This document shows positions 8,002 to 16,511 of a stretch of 64,000 nt of DNA, piece after piece. Location: the NCBI RefSeq assembly GCF_040655735.1, contig NZ_JBFAKK010000002.1, positions 310,001 through 374,000 of the forward strand, written 5' to 3'. The translations under genes and the position numbers were made by a program. A model generated the notes under the pieces. It ran no database searches. It was not told the DNA's origin and saw only the letters and a list, made by a program, of their open reading frames with translations. Position 1 is the first letter of the stretch, and each line of letters begins with the position of its first letter. This DNA comes from Phytomonospora sp040655735. GTDB lineage: Bacteria > Actinomycetota > Actinomycetes > Mycobacteriales > Micromonosporaceae.

Positions 8002-9570
8002 ATGTCAATGACGCCATCGGCACACGTCGACACGTTCGCGCGGGACAATCTCCCGCCCGTCGACCAATGGCCGCACATGCCCTACGACCTGCCCGAACTC
8101 GACTATCCCGAACGCCTCAACTGCGCCGCCGCCCTCCTGGACGCGACCATCGCGCGCCACGGCCCGGACCGCCCGTGCGTGTGGAGCCCGCGCGAGAACT
8201 GGACCTACGGCGAGCTCCTGGGGCACGCCAACCGCGTCGCGAACGTGCTGACCGCCGACCTCGGCATCGTCCCCGGCAACCGCGTCCTGCTGCGCGCCCC
8301 CAACAACGCCTACCTGGTCGCCTGCTGGTTCGCCGTCCTCAAGGCCGGCGCGATCGCGGTGACGACCATGCCGCTGCTCAAGGAGACCGAACTTCGCGCC
8401 ATCGGCGACATCGCGAGAGTCGACCTGTCCCTGGTCGACGACCGCTTCGCCGCCGACCTGCTGTCGGCCGACGTCTCGCCGGTGCACACCTTCGAGGAGA
8501 TCCGCGACCGCGCGAGCACCCGGTCGCCCGAGTTCTCCAATGTGGACACCGCCGCCGACGACGTCGCGCTCCTCGCCTTCACCAGCGGCACCACCGGCCG
8601 TCCGAAGGCGACCATGCACTTCCACCGCGATGTCCTGGCCAACGCCGACACCTTCTCCCGGCACATTCTTCGGCCCCGGCCGCGGGACGTCTTCGCCGGT
8701 TCCCCGCCGCTCGGCTTCACCTTCGGCCTCGGCATGGAGGTCGTCTTCCCGATGCACTCCGGCGCCTCCACCCTGCTGCTGGAGAAGGGAACCCCGGACC
8801 TCCTGCTGCCCGCGCTCGCCGAGCACGAGGTCACCGTCATGGCGACCGCGCCGACCGCCTACCGCGCGATGCTCAACCAGGGCGCGATCGAGCTGCCGCA
8901 CCTGCGGCGCTGCGTCTCGGCGGGCGAACCCCTGCCGGAGCCGACCTGGCGCGACTGGGCCGAGGCGACCGGCGTGCGGCTCATCGACGGGATCGGCGCC
9001 ACCGAGATGCTGCACATCTTCATCTCGGCCGCCGACGGCGACATCCGCCCCGGCTCAACCGGCAGGCCCGTCCCCGGCTTCACCGCGCGGATCGTCGACG
9101 AGGACGGAAAACCCCTGCCCGACGGCGAACTGGGCCGCCTGGCCGTCCGCGGGCCGACCGGCTGCCGCTACCTCGCCGACCCGCGCCAGACCGACTACGT
9201 GCGCGACGGCTGGAACCTCACCGGCGACATCTACTCCCGCGACTCCGACGGCTACTTCTGGTACCACTCCCGCAGCGACGACATGATCATCTCCGCCGGG
9301 TACAACATCTCCGGCGCCGAGGTCGAGTGGGCGCTGCTGTCGCACCCCGACGTCGTCGAGTGCGCCGTGGTGGGCGTACCCGACCCCGAGCGCACCATGA
9401 CGGTCAAGGCCTTCATCGTCATGCGCCCCGGCGCGGCGGCGGGCGCCGAGGACCTCATCGGGCACTGCCGGGACCGGATCGCGGTCTACAAGCGCCCGCG
9501 CGAAGTGGAGTTCCTGGAGGCGCTGCCCCGCACCTCGACCGGTAAGGTGCAGCGATTCAGGCTGCGCTGA
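8002..9570 (+). CDS. 2-aminobenzoate/benzoate-CoA ligase-like AMP-dependent synthetase
   Basis: 522-residue ANL-superfamily ligase that activates an aromatic acid to its CoA thioester via an acyl-adenylate. The P-loop TSGTTGRPK lies at about 194-202, the A5-like segment is LIDGIGATEM, the A7/A8 region is NLTGDIYSRDSDGYFWYHSRSDDMI, and the C-terminal STGKVQRFRLR holds the catalytic Lys. The N-terminal FARDNLPP...WP form and the adjacent PaaX regulator favour an anthranilate/benzoate-type substrate, but this is inference. ATG at 8002 with GGAGGG at 7991-7996. The usual pathway companions (SDR and RidA) are found at 18.2-19.4 kb instead of next door. Confidence 0.88.
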   Translation: MSMTPSAHVDTFARDNLPPVDQWPHMPYDLPELDYPERLNCAAALLDATIARHGPDRPCVWSPRENWTYGELLGHANRVANVLTADLGIVPGNRVLLRAPNNAYLVACWFAVLKAGAIAVTTMPLLKETELRAIGDIARVDLSLVDDRFAADLLSADVSPVHTFEEIRDRASTRSPEFSNVDTAADDVALLAFTSGTTGRPKATMHFHRDVLANADTFSRHILRPRPRDVFAGSPPLGFTFGLGMEVVFPMHSGASTLLLEKGTPDLLLPALAEHEVTVMATAPTAYRAMLNQGAIELPHLRRCVSAGEPLPEPTWRDWAEATGVRLIDGIGATEMLHIFISAADGDIRPGSTGRPVPGFTARIVDEDGKPLPDGELGRLAVRGPTGCRYLADPRQTDYVRDGWNLTGDIYSRDSDGYFWYHSRSDDMIISAGYNISGAEVEWALLSHPDVVECAVVGVPDPERTMTVKAFIVMRPGAAAGAEDLIGHCRDRIAVYKRPREVEFLEALPRTSTGKVQRFRLR

Positions 9571-9572
9571 GG

Positions 9573-9599
9573 GAGTACGGGTGCCCCGCACCCGTACTC
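9573..9599 (+). terminator. Terminator after the CoA ligase
   Basis: Perfect 12 bp stem GAGTACGGGTGC/GCACCCGTACTC with loop CCC, 3 nt after the stop codon. Confidence 0.85.
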
Positions 9600-9809
9600 A
9601 CCCAAAGCAATGACGCGACTACTTCAAAGCCGGTGCGTTTACCACGGGTTCGTCCGGGGTACCCCGTTCTGGCCCCCCTGTCACGTAATCCAGACGCCTG
9701 AAGAGGGTGGCATCGCCCGGACAAGTGCGGCATCCTTGAGCATTAGGGCGGTAAAGGTGTCGACTGTGGACTCATCAGCGAAGTCCCACAACCATTGGGG
9801 GCGCTGGCA

Positions 9810-11855
9810 TTGAAACGAGTACCGGGCGCACAGTTTCACAACGGACAGTGGTTCGACCCCCACGACGCGGCACGACACCCCCACGCCTGGCGCTCGCCCA
9901 TCCCGTGGCCCGCCAGAATCGGCGTCCTGCCTGCCGAAGCCCGTTGTTACCAACCACGAGAGGCCGCCAAGCCCCTCGACGAACCCCGAAACCGGCACCG
10001 CGAGACCGCCACGACCGGCCCCGTCCACCTCGTCACCGGTCCCAGCGGCGTCGGCAAGACCCAGCTCGTCGCCCACTACCTGCGCACCCTCTGGCAGGCC
10101 GAGGACGTCGACCTCATCATCTGGATCGCCGCCGCCTCAAGGGAGGCCGTCCTGTCGGCCTTCAGCGAGGCCGCCGAACTCGTCGACCGCGGCAGCGCCG
10201 CCCTCCCCGGCGCCGACGCCCGCGCCGCCCACTTCCTCACCTGGGCCCGCGACACCCACAAACGCTGGATCGTCGTCTTCGACGACCTCGCCGAGACCTC
10301 GGTCATCGAGCGGCTCTGGCCCACGGGCAACCCCAACGGCCGCGTCATCGTCACCACGACGAAGGACCTCGGCCTCCCCGAGACGCCCATCGCCATCACG
10401 CTCGGCGGCTTCCGGCCCGTCGAGGCCTACGAGTTCATCGCCACCAGCCTCCTCAACGAGCCCGAACTGCTCGACGAGGCCGCCGAACTGGCCGAGGACC
10501 TCGACCACCTGCCGCTCGCGCTCGCCCAGTCGGCCGCCTACATCCGCGACCAGCGCATCACCTGCGCCGACTACCGCAAACGCCTCAACACCGTCGAGAC
10601 CTCCGTGGCCGGGACCAGCGAACTGTGCGCCGAACTCGCCGACGACCTCGTCCCCGACTCGATCGCGCGCATGCTGCGCGACCTGCTCTCCTATCTCGAC
10701 GGGCGGGGCGTTCCCGTCGTGGTGTGCTCCCAGCCGGTGATACTGCACCATCTCGGCCGCTTCGCCGGCCGTCCGGTGTCCACACAGGACGTCACCGCCG
10801 CCCTCGACCAGCTGCACCGCCTGGGTCTGGTGACCCGCGACGCGGAGTTCGTGCAGATCGCCTCGCCGACGCAGGCCGCCGCCTTCGGACGGATCCCTGC
10901 GGACGCGCACTGGCTCGTCACGCATGTCGTGGCCGAGGCGCTGGCCACGGCGTGGCCGCAGAAGGACGCCGACGACGCCCTCACCAGGTCACTGCGCGAC
11001 AACGCCACCGGCCTGCGCGACCGGGCCGGCGAGATGCTCTGGACGCCCGACTGCCACCTGCTCCTGCTGCGCCTCGGCGACAGCCTCGGCGCGGCCGGAC
11101 TCGCCGCCGCCGCGACGGTCCACTTCGGACAGATGGCCCGGCTGGCGCTGCGCCACCTCGGCCCCGACCATCCGCGCACGCTCGTCAGCCGCCACCGCCA
11201 CGCCCACTGGAGCGGGCACGCCGGCGACCACGACGCGGCCATCGAGGGCTTCGCGCTGCTGCTCAGCGACCGCCTGCGGACCCTCGGCGCCGATCACCCC
11301 GACACCCTCGACGCCTGGGCGCAGCTGGCGACCTGGCAGGGCAGGTCGGGCGATGCCGCCGAGGCCGCCGAGAACTTCACCGTGCTCTTCGAGCAGTGCG
11401 TGCGGGTCTTCGGGCCCGACCACACCGAGACCCTGCACGTCGGCGACGACCTTGCCCACTGGCTCGGCGAGGCGCAGGGACCCGACGCGGCCGTGCGCGT
11501 GCTCGCGCCGCTGGTCGAGGCCAGCTCCCGCACCCTCGGTTCCGGGCACCCCGACACCCTCGCCACCCGCCACGACCTCGCCAACTGGCACGGTCGCGGA
11601 GGGCACGCGGCCGCGGCCGTCGGGAGCCTCACGGCACTGCTCGAACTGCGTGAACGCCTCCTCGGACCCGACCACCCCGACACCCTGCTCACCCGCCACG
11701 ACCTGCTGAACTGGCGCGGCGTCTCCGGCGCCGCCGCCGAGGCCGCAGCGGGGTACGAGGCGCTGGTCGGCGACGCGAAGTACGTGCTGGGGACCGGGCA
11801 TCCGCAGACGGTCGCCGCGAAAGCGAGCTGGGAGTACTTTGCCGAGCGCGGCTAG
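9810..11855 (+). CDS. STAND (NB-ARC) NTPase with TPR repeats
   Basis: About 681-residue NLR-like protein. After an N-terminal lead ending in RIGVLPAEARCYQPR (a motif common before the NTPase in actinomycete NB-ARC/TPR proteins) come the P-loop GPSGVGKT (about 77-84), Walker B WIVVFDDL, sensor GRVIVTTT and the GLPL-like DHLPLALAQ. The C-terminal part has about five TPR units marked by LGPDHPxTL...R.dLA.W.G. Such proteins act as nucleotide-switched sensors or regulators. No N-terminal effector domain is seen, so partners must supply an output. The start is uncertain: TTG 9810 (GGGGGCG upstream) or TTG 9795; no good ATG exists. The DUF4253 gene follows after 9 nt. Confidence 0.85.
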   Translation: MKRVPGAQFHNGQWFDPHDAARHPHAWRSPIPWPARIGVLPAEARCYQPREAAKPLDEPRNRHRETATTGPVHLVTGPSGVGKTQLVAHYLRTLWQAEDVDLIIWIAAASREAVLSAFSEAAELVDRGSAALPGADARAAHFLTWARDTHKRWIVVFDDLAETSVIERLWPTGNPNGRVIVTTTKDLGLPETPIAITLGGFRPVEAYEFIATSLLNEPELLDEAAELAEDLDHLPLALAQSAAYIRDQRITCADYRKRLNTVETSVAGTSELCAELADDLVPDSIARMLRDLLSYLDGRGVPVVVCSQPVILHHLGRFAGRPVSTQDVTAALDQLHRLGLVTRDAEFVQIASPTQAAAFGRIPADAHWLVTHVVAEALATAWPQKDADDALTRSLRDNATGLRDRAGEMLWTPDCHLLLLRLGDSLGAAGLAAAATVHFGQMARLALRHLGPDHPRTLVSRHRHAHWSGHAGDHDAAIEGFALLLSDRLRTLGADHPDTLDAWAQLATWQGRSGDAAEAAENFTVLFEQCVRVFGPDHTETLHVGDDLAHWLGEAQGPDAAVRVLAPLVEASSRTLGSGHPDTLATRHDLANWHGRGGHAAAAVGSLTALLELRERLLGPDHPDTLLTRHDLLNWRGVSGAAAEAAAGYEALVGDAKYVLGTGHPQTVAAKASWEYFAERG

Positions 11856-11864
11856 CCTGTCGGC

Positions 11865-12641
11865 GTGGACCTCGCCGAAGTAGTGGCCCTGCATCGGGGC
11901 CTGCCGCCCGGAAGACTCGTCACCCCCGAGGACGGCGGGCCGCCGGTCCTGTGGCTGTCCGACGGGGCCGCTGAGGTGGACCAGTGGCGCTCGCTGCTCG
12001 CCGAGCACCCCCGGACCGGGCTGTACCCGCTGGTGCTCGAAGAGCTGCCCCACGGCGGCGAGGAGTTCCGTCCCTGGGAGTCCGGCGAGCTCTACCCGTT
12101 GATGATGAGCGCCGCCCGCCACTCCGACGCGGCGACGGTGCTGGAGTCGTGGTGGGGCCGCTATGCCGGGACCGTCGACGACGGCAGCTTCGTCACCGCG
12201 CCCTACGGGCCGCACTGGCCCGGTCTGGCCGAAGGCGCCTCCTTCACTCCGGAAGCCGCCGCGAAGGCCGCCGACGACCTCGCCGCCGAGATGTTCGCCA
12301 AGGGGAACCGCCGGCTCGGGCTGGTCGCGGCGCCGAGCGGAGCCGACGCGCTGGTCACCGCCGGGTGGAGCGGGCCGATGAACTACGACAACGACTTCGG
12401 GCTGTTCGCCGCCGTGCTGGCCGACTGGGGCCGCCGCTTCGGCGCGACGGTCGTGGGGGCCGGGTTCGCGCAGTTGTGGGTGAGCGTGGCGGCACCGCCG
12501 GAGAGTGTCGAGGAGGCGCTGCCGCTGGCGGCGGAGGTGTTCGCGTTCTGCCCGGACACCGTGTGGCAGGGGGCGGACATCCTGGAGATGCTGGCGGAGC
12601 GGCTGCTGGGGGAGCGAGTGTGGCGGTTCTGGTGGGACTGA
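11865..12641 (+). CDS. DUF4253 domain protein
   Basis: 258-residue cytoplasmic protein matching the DUF4253 pattern: a C-terminal block VLADWGRRFGATVVGAGFAQLWVSVAAPP...AAEVFAFCPDTVWQG ending in RVWRFWWD. The family has no established biochemical role; members occur near polymorphic-toxin and SUKH-type immunity loci. GTG start at 11865. A -10-like TAGCCT (11853-11858) overlaps the STAND gene's stop and lies 6 nt before the GTG, so it may have its own leaderless transcript as well as reading on from the STAND gene. Confidence 0.8.
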   Translation: MDLAEVVALHRGLPPGRLVTPEDGGPPVLWLSDGAAEVDQWRSLLAEHPRTGLYPLVLEELPHGGEEFRPWESGELYPLMMSAARHSDAATVLESWWGRYAGTVDDGSFVTAPYGPHWPGLAEGASFTPEAAAKAADDLAAEMFAKGNRRLGLVAAPSGADALVTAGWSGPMNYDNDFGLFAAVLADWGRRFGATVVGAGFAQLWVSVAAPPESVEEALPLAAEVFAFCPDTVWQGADILEMLAERLLGERVWRFWWD

Positions 12642-12675
12642 CGGTGCCGACACGGTATGACTGTATGGTGAAACC

Positions 12676-13290
12676 GTGCCACGGATCGTCGATCATCACC
12701 AGCGTCGCGCCCTGATCGCGCGCGCGTTCCAGCGCCTGCTCGCCGCCGAGGGTCTCGGCGGCGTCTCGTTCTCTCGGGTCGCGGCCGAGGCCGGGGTCTC
12801 CATCGGGCTCATCCAGCACTACTTCGCCGGGCGCGACGCGCTGCTCCGCTTCGCCTACGAGGACGCCGTCGGGCGCATGAGCGAGCGGGTCCGCGCCCGG
12901 GTCCGCAACGGCGAGGCCGCCGGCGCTCCCACCGCCGAGGTGCTGCTCGACAGCCTCGCCGAGCTGCTGCCGCTCGACGAGGAGCGGATGATCGAGTACC
13001 GCGTCCGCCAGGGGTTGCAGATCGAGGCCTCGCACGAGACCGGCCTCGCCCAGGTCGCCCGGCGCTCGGGTGCCGAGCTCCTCGGCTATGTCACCGCGAT
13101 GGTGGACAACGGCGTCGAGCGCGGCGAGGTCGCGGCCGGCGTGGACGCCCCGCTCGCGTCGCGCATGATCCTGGCGACCGTGCAGGGTGTGGCCGACCAG
13201 GCGGCGATGTCCGGCCCGGACGCCTTTCCCGTGGGAGACGTCCTTCGTCCGGTGGTGGGCTTGGTGTTCACCTCACCGCCCCCGCGTTGA
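12676..13290 (+). CDS. TetR-family transcriptional regulator
   Basis: 204-residue repressor. The N-terminal HTH is RRALIARAFQRLLAAEGLGGVSFSRVAAEAGVS..LIQHYFAGRDALL at about 9-56, followed by an all-helical ligand domain ending MILATVQGVADQAAMSG. GTG start 6 nt after a TATGGT -10 (12664-12669), consistent with leaderless initiation; CACGGT/ACCGTG (12652-12678) spans this promoter and could mediate autoregulation. It is followed in the same direction by a gap with strong AT-rich palindromes and the carboxylesterase gene, its likely target. Confidence 0.88.
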   Translation: MPRIVDHHQRRALIARAFQRLLAAEGLGGVSFSRVAAEAGVSIGLIQHYFAGRDALLRFAYEDAVGRMSERVRARVRNGEAAGAPTAEVLLDSLAELLPLDEERMIEYRVRQGLQIEASHETGLAQVARRSGAELLGYVTAMVDNGVERGEVAAGVDAPLASRMILATVQGVADQAAMSGPDAFPVGDVLRPVVGLVFTSPPPR

Positions 13291-13331
13291 CAATAAGATC
13301 ATATTGTTACCATGGTGGTATGATCATATTG
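13291..13331. promoter_or_regulatory. Paired AT-rich palindromes before the carboxylesterase
   Basis: CAATAAGATCATATTG (13291-13306) is a 14/16 palindrome. TATGATCATA (13319-13328) is a perfect one. GATCATATTG recurs exactly 25 bp apart (13297 and 13322), and ACCATGGT lies between. Such AT-rich symmetry stands out in this high-GC context and fits a double operator for the upstream TetR protein, with the promoter of the downstream esterase. Confidence 0.65.
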
Positions 13332-13390
13332 CGATCGACGCTCGACGGCCCTGCATCCGGGTCCCCGAAGGCGACCGGAGGACCCCGGCC

Positions 13391-14896
13391 ATGACCGAGC
13401 ACGTGACCCTCGACCTCGGCGACGGCACCGTCCGCGGGCTCCAGGCCGACGGATGCCTCTCCTTCCAGGGCGTCCCCTACGCCGCCCCGCCCACCGGCGA
13501 GCGGCGCTGGCGCGCACCGCTACCGGTCGAGCCGTGGGCCGGGGTGCGAGACGCGACCGTGCCGGGCAACCGGGCACCGCAGTCGGCCCAGTCCTTCGCC
13601 GAGGCCACCTCCCTCGACGAGGACTGCCTGACCCTGAAGGTCACCGTTCCGGAGACCTCGCGAGCCGGTCGTCCAGTGCTGGTGTGGCTGCACGGGGGCG
13701 GCGGGACCAACGGCGACACCTCCACCTTCGACGCGCGACGACTCGCCCTCACCGCCGACCTGATCGTCGTCGAACCGACCTTCCGGCTGGGCGTGCTCGC
13801 CTGCTTCGGCCACCCCGGCCTCGCCGACGGCGGCACCTTCGGACTGCTCGACCAGCAGGCCGCGCTGCGCTGGGTCCGCCGCGAGATCGAGCGCTTCGGC
13901 GGCGACCCGGCCACCGTGACCCTCGCCGGAAGCTCTTACGGGGCATCGATGGTCGCCGCGCACCTGGTCTCGCCGGCCTCGGCCGGACTGTTCCACCGCG
14001 CGATCATGCAAAGCCCCTTCGCGGTCGGCGGCGCGACCCCGGCGAACGCCTTCATCCCCGGCGTTCCGGCGCTCCCGCCGCGATGGCGCCCGCTCGCCGA
14101 GCTCGCCGAGTTCGGCGCGGCAACGGCGGCCGAACGCGGATGGGTCGCGCCCGGCAGCGACACCGAGTCGGCCCTCGCACAGCTGCGCCGGGTTCCGGTG
14201 GCGGACCTGCTGGAGGTCTCGGTCGACTTCATCCGGCCCGCGTTCGGCGGCCCGGTCCTGCCCGAACCGCCCGCCGAGGCCATCGCCGCCGGCCGGTTCC
14301 ACCGGGTGCCCGTCCTGCTGGGCACCACCCTCGACGAGGCGCGGTTCTTCGTCGGGCTCTTCGCCGACCTCACCGGAAATCCCGTCACCGCCGAGAGCTA
14401 CCCGCGGCTGCTGGCCGAGGCGTTCGGCGACGCGGCCGGCGAGGTCGCCGGGAACTATCCGCTCGACCGCTTCGCCACACCGAGCCTCGCGTGGTCGCGG
14501 ATCAGCACCGACCGGGCATGGGCACGGCCCGCCTGGGAACTGGCCGGGCTGCTCGCCGCGCACACCGCGACCTGGTTCTACGAGTTCGCCGACCGTGACG
14601 CGCCGCCGATCCTGCCGATCCCCGGATTCCCCGGCGGAGCCGTGCACTCCAGCGAGCTGCCGTACCAGTTCGACATCCCGGGCGGGCCGCCGCCTTCGAC
14701 GGCCCGGCGCGAACTCGGCGACGTGATGAACCGGTACTGGGGCGCCTTCGCCGAGAACGGCGACCCCGCCCGCGACGGGCTCGCGGCCTGGCCCGGTTTC
14801 GGCGCCGGGCACGTCCAGTCGCTGGCGCCGCAAGGCGTCGGGTACACCGACTACGCGACCGAACACCGCCTGGACTTCTGGGCGCGGACGCCCTGA
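13391..14896 (+). CDS. Type-B carboxylesterase
   Basis: 501-residue alpha/beta hydrolase of the carboxylesterase-B family: FQGVPYAAPPTGERRW near the N-terminus, LDEDCLTLKV, oxyanion loop WLHGGGG (about 99-105), FGGDPATVTLAGSSYGASM with nucleophile Ser at about 182, and QMDIPGG-like C-terminal segments around the putative His (FPGGAVHSSELPYQF). The nucleophile elbow is GSSYG rather than the usual GESAG. It hydrolyses carboxylic esters of unknown kind. ATG at 13391 with GGAGGA upstream. It lies behind the TetR gene and the palindromic region, so substrate-induced expression is likely. No signal peptide, so probably cytoplasmic. Confidence 0.88.
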   Translation: MTEHVTLDLGDGTVRGLQADGCLSFQGVPYAAPPTGERRWRAPLPVEPWAGVRDATVPGNRAPQSAQSFAEATSLDEDCLTLKVTVPETSRAGRPVLVWLHGGGGTNGDTSTFDARRLALTADLIVVEPTFRLGVLACFGHPGLADGGTFGLLDQQAALRWVRREIERFGGDPATVTLAGSSYGASMVAAHLVSPASAGLFHRAIMQSPFAVGGATPANAFIPGVPALPPRWRPLAELAEFGAATAAERGWVAPGSDTESALAQLRRVPVADLLEVSVDFIRPAFGGPVLPEPPAEAIAAGRFHRVPVLLGTTLDEARFFVGLFADLTGNPVTAESYPRLLAEAFGDAAGEVAGNYPLDRFATPSLAWSRISTDRAWARPAWELAGLLAAHTATWFYEFADRDAPPILPIPGFPGGAVHSSELPYQFDIPGGPPPSTARRELGDVMNRYWGAFAENGDPARDGLAAWPGFGAGHVQSLAPQGVGYTDYATEHRLDFWARTP

Positions 14897-14971
14897 CGCG
14901 CTTGTCGGTGCCGCCCCACGCGCGGCTCCCACTCAACAGGCTGGTGGGGACGCGGTCGTGGGTGTTCCGGG

Positions 14972-15937
14972 TTAAGGCGGTCCGTCCGCCGGCCACGTCA
15001 CGACAGGGCTGGTCAGGCCGGTCGTGTCCGGGTCTCGCCACAGGGTCGGCCAGGGCTGAACTCCGGGTTCGGCGCTGGCGGCCGCGAAGTACCGATGGCC
15101 CGGTTCGGGTCGAAGGGTCACCGGTCCGCAGGTGCTGTCCTGGTCCGGGGCGGTGAAGGCGGCCTGGCAGTGGTGGAGGGTCCCGGTCAGGCGGGTGTCG
15201 GTGGTGGCGTCGTGGAGCCAGAGGTGGATCGCGATCTCCGGGGCCGCTTCGAGCGAGGTCACGTGCACGACGATCTCCAGGCCCCCGTCCGTCGCCTTGA
15301 CGCAGGGATTGACGGCGGCGAACTGTTTCCCGAACGCTCCACGGCAGTGCCCCGACTCGAGTTCGGGCGGTAGGGATGTGACCGCGGCCGGGGGACCGTC
15401 CGCGTCGGCCCCGGCGTCGTCGCCGTCGCCGGTGAGCACCACCGTGATGATCACCACCGTGAGGACGGCGACGGCGGTAGCGGTGACCGCGGCCGTCAGG
15501 GCGGTCATACGCCGGGAGAAGCGCCGCGCGGGCGGGTCCGGCAGGGCGTCCGAGGGCGCGGCGTCAGCCGGAGGTCGAGCCGGGTCGAGGATCGCGGCGA
15601 GGTCGTCGCGGCGCCGCACCCAGTCGGCGACGAGGTCGTCGGTGTCCAGGCCGAGGACGGCCGGGTCGGCGAGTTCGGTGCGGTGGTGCCGGGCGTGGCG
15701 CATGCAGGCGCGGACGAACGCGGCCGTGACCGCCGCGGTGGGCAGCAGCGCGCCGGAGGCCGCGTTGCGGAGGGTGCTGGCGGAGAAGGGGCACCCGATC
15801 TGCCGGGTGTGGCGGCCGAGGTCCTGGTAGCTGCCGGCCCCGGTTCGCCGGCGCAGGGCGCGAAGCTCATGGGCGAACCTGTGCAGGGGACTTTCCTCGG
15901 GGTCGATCTCGGACTCCCGCCTGCCGGGCCTTGTCAT
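14972..15937 (-). CDS. HTH-like, single-pass membrane protein
   Basis: 321 residues. The N-terminal part (about 17-70: LHRFAHELRALRRRTG..SYQDLGRHT...FSASTLRNAASG) resembles the XRE/helix-turn-helix module common in actinomycete proteins. A basic linker (RRFSRR) precedes a transmembrane helix at about 144-169, then an acidic spacer and a roughly 140-residue extracytoplasmic domain with four Cys (ESGHCRGAF, NPCVK, LHHCQAAF, DSTCGPV), probably disulfide-bonded. The layout suggests a membrane-tethered DNA-binding or signalling protein; no function is known. GGGGAGGAAC precedes the ATG at 15937. Confidence 0.7.
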   Translation of the reverse strand: MTRPGRRESEIDPEESPLHRFAHELRALRRRTGAGSYQDLGRHTRQIGCPFSASTLRNAASGALLPTAAVTAAFVRACMRHARHHRTELADPAVLGLDTDDLVADWVRRRDDLAAILDPARPPADAAPSDALPDPPARRFSRRMTALTAAVTATAVAVLTVVIITVVLTGDGDDAGADADGPPAAVTSLPPELESGHCRGAFGKQFAAVNPCVKATDGGLEIVVHVTSLEAAPEIAIHLWLHDATTDTRLTGTLHHCQAAFTAPDQDSTCGPVTLRPEPGHRYFAAASAEPGVQPWPTLWRDPDTTGLTSPVVTWPADGPP

Positions 15938-16172
15938 GTTCCTCCCCTGGGTTCGGCGGGGCGATGAACAATTGAAGACCGGCCGCTCAACGCCCTGTTG
16001 CTCATCATCATCGCGTCCATTGTCGACTCATGGACCGAGCGACTCAAGGAGCGGCGATGCGATCGGGTGAGTACGGGGAAGCGTGCCGGGTTCGGCGGGG
16101 GCAGGTCCCCGGTGCGCACATGCGGCCGGCCGCTGCGCCGGTGGAGCCGGCCTCGTGGCCGGTGGTGCGCAC
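15938..16172. promoter_or_regulatory. Divergent intergenic region before the T7SS cassette
   Basis: 235 bp with the lowest GC of this neighbourhood (segments such as ATGAACAATTGAAG and TCATCATCATCG). It separates the HTH-membrane gene from the T7SS cassette and must hold both promoters. No clear palindrome was found. Confidence 0.4.
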
Positions 16173-16511
16173 ATGAACGACGTACGAGTGGTTCTCGCGA
16201 CCTTCGGGACACTGGGGTCGGTGTTCGACGACGTGGCCGGCGAGGCCGAGGCCGCCGGTGCCGCGCTGCGGTCGGGCGTCCCGCGGAGCCTCGGGTCCGC
16301 CGGCCTCGACGGCGCCGCCGGGGATCTGGTCGACCACTTCGGTGAGGTGTTCGAGGCCGTCGCCGAGGCGGCAACGGAGATCAAGGGACTCCTGTCGACG
16401 ACACTGCGGGAGTTCCAGGCCGTCGACGAACTCAACGCCGAGCGGCTCCATCCGCTCGGGGAGCCGGATCTGCCGTTCCTGGCCCGGCTCGACCCCGAGG
16501 CGGTCGCCTGA
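16173..16511 (+). CDS. Small helical ESX/T7SS-associated protein
   Basis: 112-residue all-helical protein (FDDVAGEAEAAGAALRSG... LVDHFGEVFEAVAEAATEIKGLLSTTLREFQAVDELNAERL) of the size and heptad-rich composition of EspC/WXG-like type VII secretion targets. It has no signal peptide. Its stop overlaps by one base the start of the next gene (TGATG), and the next protein has a WxG helix, so the two probably pair as a secretion dimer. Family assignment is by layout and composition. ATG at 16173. Confidence 0.6.
   Translation: MNDVRVVLATFGTLGSVFDDVAGEAEAAGAALRSGVPRSLGSAGLDGAAGDLVDHFGEVFEAVAEAATEIKGLLSTTLREFQAVDELNAERLHPLGEPDLPFLARLDPEAVA

Noticed and set aside
8005..9015. Minus-strand frame under the CoA ligase
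   Set aside because: Shadow of the ligase codon pattern; no protein features.
9610..9813. Possible 67-residue gene before the STAND-TPR gene
   Set aside because: No ribosome site, no recognisable motif and odd composition; treated as promoter region.
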